NCBI GenBank assembly: GCA_963800505.1
Contig: CAWDBL010000017.1
Location: forward strand, 124,001 to 188,000
DNA length: 64,000 nt
Direction: 5' to 3'
Origin: Fodinibacter sp963800505
GTDB taxonomy: Bacteria; Actinomycetota; Actinomycetes; Actinomycetales; Dermatophilaceae
Shown here: piece after piece, positions 1-8,605 of the stretch
Layout of the letters: every line of letters starts with the position of its first letter
How positions within the stretch are numbered: position 1 is the stretch's first letter
Translations under genes and position numbers: made by a program
The notes under the pieces: model-generated
The model's input: only the letters and a program-made list of their open reading frames with translations
What the model was told of the DNA's origin: nothing
Databases searched by the model: none

Positions 1-304
1 GTCGGGGTTCACCACGCACAACCTGGGCTGGTTCGACCCGAGCGCTCCCTCGGATGCCGCGCCCCCCACCCCGTCGGCCGAGTTCGACCACTGGGCGGCC
101 GAGACCGTCGGCCGGGGCGACGTCGACTCGGTGCTCGACTTCCTCGCCAAGGCACCGGCCGCCCGCGAGGCGCACCCCCGCACCGAGCACTGGGCGCCGC
201 TCTACGTGGCGCTCGGCGCTGCCTCGGCCGGTGGGGTCGACGCGACGAGCGTCATCGAGGGCTTCTGGTTCGGGCTGAGCAAGCGCTCCTGGCAGTTCGC
301 CTGA
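1..304 (+). CDS. DODA-type extradiol aromatic ring-opening dioxygenase, C-terminal part
   Basis: Partial gene; its start lies before the window and the visible frame begins at base 2. The 100 visible residues match the end of the class III (LigB/DODA-type) extradiol dioxygenases, which cleave catecholic rings with a non-heme metal. Visible marks are THNLGWFDPS near the beginning, an F-x2-W segment, and HPRTEHWAPLYVALGAA, the family's conserved C-terminal histidine block. The chain ends in FWFGLSKRSWQFA. The substrate cannot be told; many actinobacterial homologs have no known substrate. The gene converges with the stress-protein gene across a 45-base gap that carries a short hairpin. Family call is good, function call is general. 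Confidence 0.75.
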   Translation, partial: SGFTTHNLGWFDPSAPSDAAPPTPSAEFDHWAAETVGRGDVDSVLDFLAKAPAAREAHPRTEHWAPLYVALGAASAGGVDATSVIEGFWFGLSKRSWQFA

Positions 305-316
305 CACCGACGCCCT

Positions 317-345
317 GCTCGCGCACCGGGGACGGGCCCGCGAGC
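317..345. terminator. Possible bidirectional terminator hairpin
   Basis: A 7-bp inverted repeat (GCTCGCG and CGCGAGC, 15-nt loop) fills the gap between two convergent stop codons. There is no T-run, so the call rests on position and stem only. Confidence 0.35.
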
Positions 346-349
346 CGGC

Positions 350-1237
350 TCAGGGGACGACGATGGCGGGAACAGGAGAGCTGCGCACGATCTTCGCCGC
401 GCTCGAGCCGAGGAAGACCTTCGAGGCCAGGTTCGAGGACGAGGACGACCCGACGACGAGCACGTCGCCGCGGTTCCACTCGAGCCGGTCCATCGCCCCA
501 CCCCAGGAGGTCCCGACCGCGACGACGGTCGACACGCGGTCGTCGGAGAAGCCCTGCGATCGCAGGTGCTCGACGGCGTCCGCCTGCTCGACCGTGGCCT
601 GAGCCACCCACTGCGTGTGGACCATCTCCTCCGAGCCGCTGACCAGGCTGGGCCGCATCGTGCGACTCCTGACCGCGAAGGTCACCACGCGCAGCGAGGC
701 ATCGATGCGGCCGCAGATGCCGGCAACCCGGTCCAGCAGGGACCACGTGGCGTCGTCGCCGCGAAACCCCAGGGTCGCCCGTTCGATGCGGGCTACCGGT
801 CCGGCCCAGTACCCCCGGGGAGCCACGGCGACCGGCACGTCGGAGGAGTGCAGGAGCCGGTCGGTCTTGGACGTGAGCGAGATTCGCCCGTGCGGCCCGT
901 CGTCGCCGGAGCCCACGACGATGAGCGAGGCCTCGAGCTCGGCCGCCCGGTCGAGCAGCGTCTGGGGCACCGAGCGGCCCGAGACCCACGACGCCTCGCT
1001 CGGCACGTCGGCATGCTCCAGGAGCAGCTCGCGCGCCGAGGCGGCGCAGTGCTCGCCCTCCTCCTGAGCCCAGCGGCGGAAGTCGCGGTCGGTGTCCCCG
1101 GCGACGGGGGTGGGCCAGACCTGGGGCACCACGGTGACCGCATGCACCGAGTCGTGGTCGGAGCGGGCGAGCTGGCAGGCGAGCTCGAGGGCTCCGGTGT
1201 CGTCCTGGTGCGGGCTGAAACCGAGCAGGATGGTCAC
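350..1237 (-). CDS. Universal stress protein, tandem UspA domains
   Basis: A 295-residue protein with two UspA-like Rossmann domains, about residues 1-140 and 148-295. Domain 1 opens with TILLGFSPHQDD and reaches LIVVGSGDDG near 105-114. Domain 2 ends with VLVVGSSSSS and GSSAAKIVRSSPVPAIVVP, the typical C-terminal nucleotide-binding strand of the family. The start is a GTG overlapping the stop of the permease gene by four bases (GTGA), so the two are translationally coupled. USP proteins bind ATP and modulate stress responses in the cytoplasm. Pairing with an amino acid permease is common in actinobacteria, where the USP may control the transporter; that role is inference. Confidence 0.85.
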   Translation of the reverse strand: MTILLGFSPHQDDTGALELACQLARSDHDSVHAVTVVPQVWPTPVAGDTDRDFRRWAQEEGEHCAASARELLLEHADVPSEASWVSGRSVPQTLLDRAAELEASLIVVGSGDDGPHGRISLTSKTDRLLHSSDVPVAVAPRGYWAGPVARIERATLGFRGDDATWSLLDRVAGICGRIDASLRVVTFAVRSRTMRPSLVSGSEEMVHTQWVAQATVEQADAVEHLRSQGFSDDRVSTVVAVGTSWGGAMDRLEWNRGDVLVVGSSSSSNLASKVFLGSSAAKIVRSSPVPAIVVP

Positions 1238-2712
1238 GTGCCCTCGTCCCCTCGCGGTTCGGCGATCTCCTCTTCGTCGGTGTAGGTGTTGAGCGTGGCG
1301 TGGCGGCGTCCGTAGACCGCGTAGAACCCGACCACGATGACCAGCCAGGTCGCGAAGATCGACCAGGTGATGGCCGGCAGCTTGACGAGGATCCACACGC
1401 AGGCGAGGACGGTGAGCACGGGGGTGACCGGGTAGCCGGGGATGCGGAACGGCCGCTCGAGGTGCGCGTGGGTGCGGCGCAGGACCAGGACACCGATGGC
1501 GACGACCGAGAACGCGAAGAGGGTCCCGATGGAGACCGTGTCCCACAGGTAGTCCGAGGGCACCAGGCCGGCGACCAGCGCGACGACGACCGCCACGACG
1601 ACGGTGTTGAACGTCGGTGTGAGGGTCTTCGCGTTGACCTTGGTGAAGCGCCTCGAGATCAGCCCGTCACGGCCGATCGCGAACAGGATGCGGGTCTGGC
1701 CGTACAGCGTGACGAGCGTGACGGAGAAGATCGAGATCACGGCGCCGGCAGCCAGCACGGTGCCCCAGATCGTCGAACCGGTGACGTCGTTGAGGATCTG
1801 GGACAGCCCCGCGCTCTCCGCCTCCTCGGTGCTGAACCAGGCGGCTTCCTTGGCGGCGATGCCCGCCACGGCGACGAGGACGTACACCGTCGTGACGATG
1901 ATGAGCGCGCCGATGATCGCCCGCGGCAGGGACCGTTGGGGGTCCTTGACCTCCTCGCCCGCGGTGGCCACGGCATCCAGGCCGATGAAGGAGAAGAAGA
2001 TCGTGCCCGCAGCGGCCGTGATCCCGCCGATCCCGGCCCCGAAGAAGCTGTCGAAGTGCGCACCGTTCCACGCGCTCAGTCCGATGACGACGAAGAGCAT
2101 CAGGACGCCGAGCTTGATGAGCACCATCGCCGCGTTGACGCGGGCCGACTCGGTGGCTCCCCGCAGGAGGAGGAACATGCAGAGGAACACGAGCACGACC
2201 GCGGGCAGGTTGATCAGGCCACCCGTCGCCTCACCGTCGGAGCCCGGGACGAACGACGCCGACAGCGCCTCCGGGATCTGGAAGCCGAGGGTGGAGTCGA
2301 GCAGCTCGTTGAAGTAGCCGCTCCACCCGACCGCGACCGCCGCCGTCGCCACCCCGTACTCGAGCAGCACGCACCCCGCGATGACCACCGCGACGAGCTC
2401 GCCCAGCGAGTGGTAGGCGTACGAGTACGTCGATCCGCTCACCGGGATCGCGCTGGCCAGCTCGGCATAGCACAGCGCCGACAGCCCGGCCGCGAGCCCG
2501 GCGATGAGGAAGCTGACGATGACTGCCGGCCCGGCCTCCGGCACCGACTCACTGAGCACGAAGAAGATGCCGGTGCCGACGGTGGCTCCGACACCGAACA
2601 TCATCAGCTGGAACGTCGTGAGGTTCCGCGCCAGCTCCTCACCCTCGTGGTGGTGCTGCCGGAAGACGATCGGCTTGCGCCGCTTGAGCTGGTCGCTCAG
2701 TGACAACGACAT
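1234..2712 (-). CDS. APC-family amino acid permease (cationic amino acid transporter-like)
   Basis: A 492-residue inner-membrane transporter of the amino acid-polyamine-organocation superfamily with about 12 hydrophobic segments. MFGVGATVGTGIFFVLSE forms the unwound TM1 substrate-binding motif, and FIGLDAVATAGEEVKDPQR is the consensus region of the CAT/YfnA group. The N-terminus LKRRKP resembles CAT-type permeases, pointing to a cationic or broad substrate range without proving it. The ATG start follows GGGAGGAAC at good spacing; longer in-frame extensions lack a ribosome binding site. It is the first gene of a two-gene operon with the universal stress protein gene. Confidence 0.9.
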   Translation of the reverse strand: MSLSLSDQLKRRKPIVFRQHHHEGEELARNLTTFQLMMFGVGATVGTGIFFVLSESVPEAGPAVIVSFLIAGLAAGLSALCYAELASAIPVSGSTYSYAYHSLGELVAVVIAGCVLLEYGVATAAVAVGWSGYFNELLDSTLGFQIPEALSASFVPGSDGEATGGLINLPAVVLVFLCMFLLLRGATESARVNAAMVLIKLGVLMLFVVIGLSAWNGAHFDSFFGAGIGGITAAAGTIFFSFIGLDAVATAGEEVKDPQRSLPRAIIGALIIVTTVYVLVAVAGIAAKEAAWFSTEEAESAGLSQILNDVTGSTIWGTVLAAGAVISIFSVTLVTLYGQTRILFAIGRDGLISRRFTKVNAKTLTPTFNTVVVAVVVALVAGLVPSDYLWDTVSIGTLFAFSVVAIGVLVLRRTHAHLERPFRIPGYPVTPVLTVLACVWILVKLPAITWSIFATWLVIVVGFYAVYGRRHATLNTYTDEEEIAEPRGDEGT

Positions 2713-2953
2713 GGTTGTTCCTCCCCGACCCCCGCCACCATGGCGTGACCCAACGTATTGAGTTACTGACGGGTCCGCGAGCCGCGGTGCAGTGTTCCCG
2801 AGCGGCGTGACGGTCGGTGGATGCCGGGTCAGGGCGCCGAGCCGGCGCTCTCGGCAGCGCTGCGAGACACCGGTGATGCGGGCCGCATGATGAGCCCGCC
2901 ACTGCAGCACCGCCGGCCCCGGGTCGTCCCCCGGGGCCGGCACCACGTCGGTC
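2713..2953. other. Intergenic region between permease and GH81 genes
   Basis: About 240 noncoding bases. The part next to 2712 should hold the permease promoter; its minus strand has an AT-richer patch (CAATACGTTGGG) about 35 nt upstream of the start codon, which may be the -10 region. The far end holds the GH81 terminator. I see no gene here. Confidence 0.5.
2912..2941 (-). terminator. Terminator of the GT2-HlyD-GH81 operon
   Basis: A perfect 12-bp G+C stem (GCCGGCCCCGGG and its complement) with a 6-nt loop starts 12 bases after the GH81 stop codon. It lacks a U-tract, as do other hairpins in this window. Confidence 0.75.
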
Positions 2954-5038
2954 CTAGCGCTCGAGCGCCATCAGCCAGGCGAGCAGGTAGGACCGGCTGT
3001 TGCCGTCGTCGACCCACTTCTCCGGCAGGTCACGGGCCTTGGCGAGCGAGGCCGCAGCATCCTCGCCCCCCGCGAGCCCGGCATACATCAGCAGGTAGTC
3101 ACCGAACTGCTGGTCGTAGCCCTTGGCCGCGGTGGCCTCCTTCACCGCCGCCCGGATGCGGTCCGGGTCGCCGGCGAGGTAGGCCGGTGAGCTGGGCGTG
3201 GGTGGCAGCAGCAGGATGCCGAGCATGGCCGCCGGCTCCGGCGAGAACCACGTCGCGTAGTCGCGCTTGGCGCCCCAGGTGAGCGAGACGACCTCGTGGT
3301 CGAAGTTCGCCAGTGCCGGGTCGCCGAGGTCGGGCCGCAGCCCGTAGCGCACGGCGGAGTCCTGCTCGCCCGCCAGCATCCAGGTGGCCTGCGCCCGCAG
3401 GGGCTCGTTCTTCGTGGCGTCGGCCCACAGGGTGAGCCCCACCCAGGCGTTGACCGCCTCGCTGGTGCTCTCCTGGTTGTTGCCGTCGGCGAACGGCGAG
3501 GTGCCGCTGGCCCACGAGTGGGCGGCATACGCGTCGAAGACCCGGCGGTCCGGCATCAGCGGTGACGAGCCCTGCCCGGCGATGTCGGCGGCGAGCAGGT
3601 CGATGACCGGGCGCCACTTCGCCGCGAGCTCCGGGTCGTCGGCGGCGAGGACACCGGCGGCGTAGAGGAAGTAGCCGTAGTGGAAGTGGTGGTCGTTGAA
3701 CTCGTCCGAGCCGAACGACGGCGTGAGACCGACGATCCCCTTGTTCTTCGGGTCGTAGACGAAGCAGGATGCCGGGCGCGCGTCGCAGCCGCCTGGCTCG
3801 GTCCACCGGTCGAGCTCGGTGACGACGACCTCGCGCACCGTCGCGGCCGCGTCCTTCAGGCCCAGCTGGGTCGCCAGGCGGTAGAGCTGCGTGGCGCGCT
3901 GGAGGGTCTTCCCGCCGAAGTAGGTGTCGGCGGGGAAGGGCGGGAGGTCGGCGACGTCCTTGCGCACCTGGGCGCTCAGCTCCTCGCGCTCCTGGTCACC
4001 CAGGCCCGACAGGTCGAGGTCGGCGGTCACCGGCCGCACGGGCGCCGACCAGGTCAGCGCCTCGCCGCGGCACACCTGCAGCGTGCCGTGCACCGAGGGG
4101 AAGGTGCCCAGGTCGCAGGTGGCACCCTCGGGCAGGCCGGCGACCTGGTGCGGCATCGCCACGAACAGCCGAGCCGGCCCGGAGGGGCCCGACCAGGTGA
4201 GCGTGGTGGTCGCGGTCTTGGCGTCGACCCCGTGGGCCACCCGGCCGGAGGTCACCGGGGAGACGAGACCTGCCATGGTGGTCGCGTCGCCGCCGTCGGG
4301 CACGGCGAACCAGGTGACCTGGCCACCCGCCTTCACCGACACGCTCGCGCCGTCGACGCTCGCGCCGTCGGTGACTGCCGCGTAGGACCGGTTCTCGACG
4401 GAGACCGCGAGGTCGACACCGCTGGGCGCCGGCGTCATCCCGAGCCGGGTCTTCGCCACGGCCTCGAGGGTGACCGACGCGGTCCCCTGCGCGATCGTCA
4501 CCCGGGCCAGTGCCGCGCCGGAGGCGTCGCGCAGCTCGACCGTGACGCTCAGGTCGTCGGTGCGGGTCACCACACCGGACTTGACGCCGTCGACGGTGAC
4601 CGAGACGTCGGTCGGGGCGGACCCCACGACGCCCTTGGCGCCGCTCTCGATGCGCGGCACCCCGAACGCGAAGCCGTTGTCCTTCAGCACGAAACCGAGT
4701 GGGAGGGGAAAGACCGGCTGGGCCTTGGGCCCGAAGACGAGACCGGAGTACCAGCGGTTGGTGGGCGGAACCACGTCCTCGGCGAGGCGCTGCGTCGGCA
4801 GCTCCTTCAGGGTGCGCTGCACGAGGGCAGCCGCATCCTTCTTCACCGTGGCGGGGTCGAGCACGGGTGTGTCGGAACGACTCACGGGCAGCCCCTTGGC
4901 AGCGGCGGTGTCCCCGCCCGAAGCCCCGGAGCGGGCCAGGGCGACCACCGCGCCCGCCACCACGAGCACGGGGATGACGATGACGGCCACGAGGCCGGCG
5001 CCGTGGGGGCGGCGCACCCGGTTGAGGAGGCCTGCCAT
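2954..5038 (-). CDS. Glycoside hydrolase family 81 endo-beta-1,3-glucanase, membrane-anchored
   Basis: A 694-residue protein with one N-terminal hydrophobic segment (about 14-35) and no lipobox, so probably a signal anchor displaying the enzyme outside the cell. An N-terminal beta-sandwich region is followed by the GH81 helical catalytic domain. DEFNDHHFHYGYFL (about 445-458) contains the catalytic Asp and NNQESTSEA (about 520-528) the paired glutamates. GH81 enzymes hydrolyse internal beta-1,3-glucosidic bonds (laminarin, curdlan, callose). The ATG overlaps the adaptor gene's stop by one base (TGATG); a TTG just upstream is less likely. As third gene of a synthase operon it may trim or release the polymer, as BcsZ does for cellulose and AlgL for alginate. 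An alternative is degradation of fungal walls. Confidence 0.88.
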   Translation of the reverse strand: MAGLLNRVRRPHGAGLVAVIVIPVLVVAGAVVALARSGASGGDTAAAKGLPVSRSDTPVLDPATVKKDAAALVQRTLKELPTQRLAEDVVPPTNRWYSGLVFGPKAQPVFPLPLGFVLKDNGFAFGVPRIESGAKGVVGSAPTDVSVTVDGVKSGVVTRTDDLSVTVELRDASGAALARVTIAQGTASVTLEAVAKTRLGMTPAPSGVDLAVSVENRSYAAVTDGASVDGASVSVKAGGQVTWFAVPDGGDATTMAGLVSPVTSGRVAHGVDAKTATTTLTWSGPSGPARLFVAMPHQVAGLPEGATCDLGTFPSVHGTLQVCRGEALTWSAPVRPVTADLDLSGLGDQEREELSAQVRKDVADLPPFPADTYFGGKTLQRATQLYRLATQLGLKDAAATVREVVVTELDRWTEPGGCDARPASCFVYDPKNKGIVGLTPSFGSDEFNDHHFHYGYFLYAAGVLAADDPELAAKWRPVIDLLAADIAGQGSSPLMPDRRVFDAYAAHSWASGTSPFADGNNQESTSEAVNAWVGLTLWADATKNEPLRAQATWMLAGEQDSAVRYGLRPDLGDPALANFDHEVVSLTWGAKRDYATWFSPEPAAMLGILLLPPTPSSPAYLAGDPDRIRAAVKEATAAKGYDQQFGDYLLMYAGLAGGEDAAASLAKARDLPEKWVDDGNSRSYLLAWLMALER

Positions 5039-5784
5039 CAACGCAGACCGATCTTGCGCAGGAAGTCGAACATCGCGTCGGTCGGCCCCGCGAGGGGCCC
5101 GTCGTCGCGCAGCGCCAGCGTCGCGGACAGGGGGGTGCCCGGCGCGGTGAACTTCCTGTTGGCCGGGTCGCGCAGGGCGTCGCTCGTGATGGTCACCTTG
5201 GTCAGGGCCACCCCACCCTCGGTGGCGACCGAGACCGAGCGCACCTCACCGGGCACGGTCCGGTTGTCGGGCAGGAGGAGGTCGACGTGGGCGCCGTTCT
5301 CCACGCGCCCGTAGTCGCGCGGCGAGAGCCGGAACTCGGCGACGGCGTACTGCGACCCCACGGCGGTGATCGTGGCGAGCGGCGCGCCGCTCTGCACGAA
5401 GCCGCCTTCGTTGCTGCGCACGTCGGTGAGCACGCCATCGGTGAGCGCGCGGTAGGTCACGGTCGACTTCTTCGGGTCGACGACGTAGGCGGCGTTGCGC
5501 ACCGGCGCCACGGCCGTGACCGTCTCGCCCGCGTTGCCGACCGTCCGCGGAACCACGACGGTGTAGAGGCTGTCTCCCTTGTCGACGCTGTCGCCGGCCG
5601 AGACCTTCTGGTCGACGACCACGCCACCGAACTGGGCACCGACGGTGACCTGGTCGGCGACGACGTTGGCGGTGAGGCTGAGCACCTGCGAGCGTCGCTG
5701 GTTGAACACCAGGGTCAGCGCCGCGACGAGGGCGATGACGATGACGATGCCCCCGTAGAGGCGGAAGCGGTTGGACCAGGTCAT
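5038..5784 (-). CDS. HlyD/Alg44-like membrane-anchored adaptor
   Basis: A 248-residue protein with one N-terminal transmembrane helix (about 8-26) and an external beta-rich region resembling the barrel-sandwich (lipoyl-like) hybrid of HlyD-family adaptors: VGAQFGGVVVDQKVSAGDSVDKGD, then a second half-motif with LTDVRSNEGGFVQSGAPLATI. It has no PilZ domain and no long coiled-coil hairpin. It overlaps the synthase gene by four bases (ATGA) and the GH81 gene by one. The layout recalls alginate synthesis, where synthase Alg8 pairs with Alg44, whose external part is HlyD-like. The likely role is a synthase partner guiding the polymer outward; this is inference from fold and context. Confidence 0.75.
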   Translation of the reverse strand: MTWSNRFRLYGGIVIVIALVAALTLVFNQRRSQVLSLTANVVADQVTVGAQFGGVVVDQKVSAGDSVDKGDSLYTVVVPRTVGNAGETVTAVAPVRNAAYVVDPKKSTVTYRALTDGVLTDVRSNEGGFVQSGAPLATITAVGSQYAVAEFRLSPRDYGRVENGAHVDLLLPDNRTVPGEVRSVSVATEGGVALTKVTITSDALRDPANRKFTAPGTPLSATLALRDDGPLAGPTDAMFDFLRKIGLR

Positions 5785-7568
5785 GAGTGGACTCCAGAGT
5801 TCGAGGTGAGTGAGGCGTGCGAGCCGTGCGAGGCCGACAGCACCGGGGCGGGAGCGGCGGGCGCCGGCTCGGGTGCCGGGGCGGGCGGCCGGGCGACCGC
5901 GGTGCGGGCGCTGACCGTGGCACGGGCACGGGCCGTGGCCTGTCGGCTCGAGGGGGCTGCGGCGCCTCGGGGGTGCAGCAGGCGCCGGTGCTCGCGCACC
6001 CCGGCGTACACGAAGCCCCCGAGGATCAGCGTGTTGGTGATGTTCCAGACGGTGGCCAGGGTGAGCTGGCTGTGGCCGATGTCGCGCCACACCGCCACGC
6101 CGGAGGTGAGGAGCAGGAACGTGAACATGAGCACCTGCGGCACCATGAAGTTGAACGGTGAGCTCGGCCGGCCCCGGCGCCCGGTGACGTGCCACTTCTG
6201 CTCGCGGCCGACGAGCACGTTGAACAGCGCACGGAAGTAGATCGGGAACGACACGGTGGCGAGCATGAGGACCTCCCACCGGAACGAGCCGAGCGTGAAG
6301 AAGGCCAGCAGCACCTGCATGCCGTAGAACCCGAGGTAGAACAACACCCAGGTACCGACGCCCAGGCCGAGCGAGACGGGGCGCAGGTCGAAGAAGATCT
6401 CCAGGGCCGGCACGAGCAGCAGCAGCGCCGGGGTGATGCCGGTGAGGTAGTGGGTCGCCGTGACCGTGTACATGATCCGCTGGTCGGGGCTGAGCCGCCG
6501 CTTGCGGCTGAGCGGGTTGTGCGTCATCAGAATCTCGAACCCGCCTGTCGCCCAACGCTGCTGCTGCTTGGTGAAGCCCTCGATCGTCTCGGGGGCATCG
6601 CCGACGGCGAGCACGTCGGGGATGTAGACGCTGCGCCAGCCGCGCTCGTGCAGCATCAGCGAGGTCCACACGTCCTCGGACTTCGAGTCCGTGTACATGC
6701 CTCCGACGTCGTCGACGGCCGCCCGGCGGAACACCACGTTGGTGCCGACGCAGAACGCCGCGTTGAAGTGGTTCCGCCCCGGCTGGATGAACCGGTAGAA
6801 CACGGTCTGCATGTAGCCCGCTCCGCGAGAGATGACCGAGTGGAGGTTGCCGTAGGCCTGCGGCGTCTGCACGAAGGCGACGTCATCGCTGACGAAGAAC
6901 GGCACCGTCTCGAGGAGGAAGTTCTCCTTGGGCACGAAGTCGGCGTCGAGGATGGCGAAGTACTCGCCCTTGGCGATGGACAGCGCATGGTTGACGTTGC
7001 CCGCCTTGGCGCCGTTGTTCGACAACCGGCGGACGTAGTAGCACCCCAGCTCGGCGGCGAGCTCCTTCACCTCGTCCGAGCGGCCGTCGTCGAGGATCCA
7101 CGTGCGGTGGCGACCGGCCATCGCGCGAGCCGCGGTGGCCGTGCGACGGATCGTGGCCACGGGCTCGCCGTAGACGGTGATGAAGACGTCGACGAGCACC
7201 TCCTTGCCGTCGATGCGGATCGGTCGGTTCGAGGCGTCACCACCTCGGGGCGCCGGGCCGAGCAAGGCCTCGCGGGCCGTGTGGAAGGCGTAGTCGCGCG
7301 GGCTGGCCGCGCCGGAGAGGATGGTCCACATCGAGACCAGCGCCTGGCTGATCAGCACCGTCTCGGCGACGATGACCATCGACCAGGGCAGCAGGTCACC
7401 CCGGTTGCTGGGGTCGAGGAGGAACCAGGAGTACAGGACGATCCCCACGGCGGCGAGCGCGGTGAGGAGGATGACGATGGGTGAGTAGACCTTCTCGGTG
7501 CGGGCGCGCCGCTCGAGTGCGAGGCGTTCATCGCCGCTCGCGAGGTCGTGGGATGGATCGAAGGACAT
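5781..7568 (-). CDS. Processive family-2 glycosyltransferase (cellulose/curdlan synthase-like)
   Basis: A 595-residue membrane protein with two N-terminal helices (about 30-50 and 62-82), a cytosolic GT2 domain and several C-terminal helices from about 360. The processive-synthase signature is complete: DDG (160-162), DAD (208-210), SED (297-299) and QQQRW (335-339). No PilZ domain follows, so direct cyclic-di-GMP control as in BcsA is not seen. The tail after about 550 is Ala/Pro-rich. The ATG at 7568 follows AGGGGATT; upstream in-frame starts would add 8-90 unlikely residues. It heads the operon with the HlyD-like and GH81 genes. The polymer is probably a beta-glucan; GH81 suggests beta-1,3 linkages (curdlan-type, as made by CrdS), but the sequence alone does not fix the linkage. 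Confidence 0.88.
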   Translation of the reverse strand: MSFDPSHDLASGDERLALERRARTEKVYSPIVILLTALAAVGIVLYSWFLLDPSNRGDLLPWSMVIVAETVLISQALVSMWTILSGAASPRDYAFHTAREALLGPAPRGGDASNRPIRIDGKEVLVDVFITVYGEPVATIRRTATAARAMAGRHRTWILDDGRSDEVKELAAELGCYYVRRLSNNGAKAGNVNHALSIAKGEYFAILDADFVPKENFLLETVPFFVSDDVAFVQTPQAYGNLHSVISRGAGYMQTVFYRFIQPGRNHFNAAFCVGTNVVFRRAAVDDVGGMYTDSKSEDVWTSLMLHERGWRSVYIPDVLAVGDAPETIEGFTKQQQRWATGGFEILMTHNPLSRKRRLSPDQRIMYTVTATHYLTGITPALLLLVPALEIFFDLRPVSLGLGVGTWVLFYLGFYGMQVLLAFFTLGSFRWEVLMLATVSFPIYFRALFNVLVGREQKWHVTGRRGRPSSPFNFMVPQVLMFTFLLLTSGVAVWRDIGHSQLTLATVWNITNTLILGGFVYAGVREHRRLLHPRGAAAPSSRQATARARATVSARTAVARPPAPAPEPAPAAPAPVLSASHGSHASLTSNSGVHS

Positions 7569-7831
7569 GGGCAATCCCCTGCGGTTGTCGGGCATGCTGG
7601 GGAGCGAGGTGTCGGCTCCCATCGGGTTCGGCACCGTTGCCATGGGCCGCGACTGAGCGCGGACGCAATGAAGCCCGACCGTCACACGTCGACAGCGGGC
7701 CTTGACATCCAACGTACGGGCGGCACCAGCGGAATCGCGAGTTGTGAACGCAGAGTTCCCGGCGTACGCGGCGTCCAGGAGAGCCCGGGCTCGCCTGCTG
7801 AGCACGAATGGACGTCGGGCAGACTGCTGGT
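7569..7831. other. Divergent intergenic region upstream of the GT2 operon
   Basis: About 260 bases separate divergently read genes and must contain promoters for both. The GT2 side has a leader of GC-rich short inverted repeats (for example GGGAGC/GCTCCC near 7600-7622). It superficially resembles structured leaders, but I could not match it to a known riboswitch. A TTGACA sits at 7702-7707 on the plus strand without a convincing -10 partner. Confidence 0.4.
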
Positions 7832-8605
7832 ATGACACTCGTCACACCGACCGTCGAGGAGTATCTCGCCGGCGTCGATGCCGCCGTCGACCGGATGGCC
7901 GTGTGGGCCCGGTCCGCAGGGCCGGACGCACCCGTCCCGACCTGCCCGGGCTGGACCGTGCGCGACCTGCTCGCCCACCAGGGGATGGTGCACCGGTGGT
8001 CGACCGCCGTGGTGCGCGGCGAGGACCCCGCCGGTGTCGACGACGCCGCCCTCGAGGCGGAGGGGCAGGCTGCCGACGACCCGGTCGGCTGGCTGCTCGA
8101 CGGCGCCGCACCCCTGGTCGACGCCCTGCGCTCCGCCCCCGACGACCTCGCCGTGATGACCTTCCTCAAGGAGGCGCCACCGGCCCGGGCGTTCTGGGCC
8201 CGCCGGCAGTGCCACGAGACCACGGTGCACGCCCTCGACGCGCTGTCCGCGCTGGAGCGCCGCACCCTCGGGGGCGACGACGTCTGGCTCACCGACGCCC
8301 TTGCCGCCGACGGGGTCGACGAGCTGCTCATCGGGTTCTGGCAGCGGCGAACCAAGGGGCCGCGCAGCGAATCCCCCTACGCCGCAACCGTTGTCGTAAC
8401 TGACGGCCCCGCGTGGGAGATCGACGTCCGCGACGAGAGCCCGATGACGCGTCGGCGGGAGCCCGGCGACGGCATCCACGCCGGTGCGCGAACCGTGCGC
8501 GGGTCGGCGCGCGACCTCTACCTGGCGCTGTGGAACCGGGGCGGCGCGGTCGACGACCCCACCGGCCTGCTCGAAGCGTGGCGTGAGGGCGCGATCAGCT
8601 GGTGA
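7832..8605 (+). CDS. TIGR03083 / maleylpyruvate isomerase-type (DinB-like) protein
   Basis: A 257-residue cytosolic protein of the mycothiol-dependent maleylpyruvate isomerase/DinB-like superfamily. The metal-binding histidines are visible: VRDLLAHQGMVHRWS near the start and RRQCHETTVHALDAL mid-chain, the family's H and H-x3-H-type positions. The C-terminal part carries the usual SCP2-like region. Actinobacterial members are numerous and mostly of unknown substrate; some act with mycothiol as cofactor. The ATG chosen starts MTLVTPTVEEYL, a typical beginning; an in-frame ATG 24 bases earlier is possible. The gene overlaps the convergent hydrolase gene by 11 bases at the 3' ends. Confidence 0.8.
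   Translation: MTLVTPTVEEYLAGVDAAVDRMAVWARSAGPDAPVPTCPGWTVRDLLAHQGMVHRWSTAVVRGEDPAGVDDAALEAEGQAADDPVGWLLDGAAPLVDALRSAPDDLAVMTFLKEAPPARAFWARRQCHETTVHALDALSALERRTLGGDDVWLTDALAADGVDELLIGFWQRRTKGPRSESPYAATVVVTDGPAWEIDVRDESPMTRRREPGDGIHAGARTVRGSARDLYLALWNRGGAVDDPTGLLEAWREGAISW

Noticed and set aside
1300..2703. Long plus-strand frame (467 codons) opposite the permease gene
   Set aside because: It is the high-GC antisense frame, rich in Asp, Arg and Gly repeats, with no domain; the minus strand encodes a clear APC permease.
5781..7568. Cellulose synthase BcsA assignment
   Set aside because: PilZ domain and BcsB are absent and the operon hydrolase is GH81, not GH8 or GH6; a general processive GT2 call is safer.
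7569..7680. Structured GT2 leader as a cyclic-di-AMP or cyclic-di-GMP riboswitch
   Set aside because: Fragments such as CCGAACCCG and CGACAACCGCAGG recall ydaO, but their order and the missing GGGGGACCC and AGCTAACC elements do not fit.
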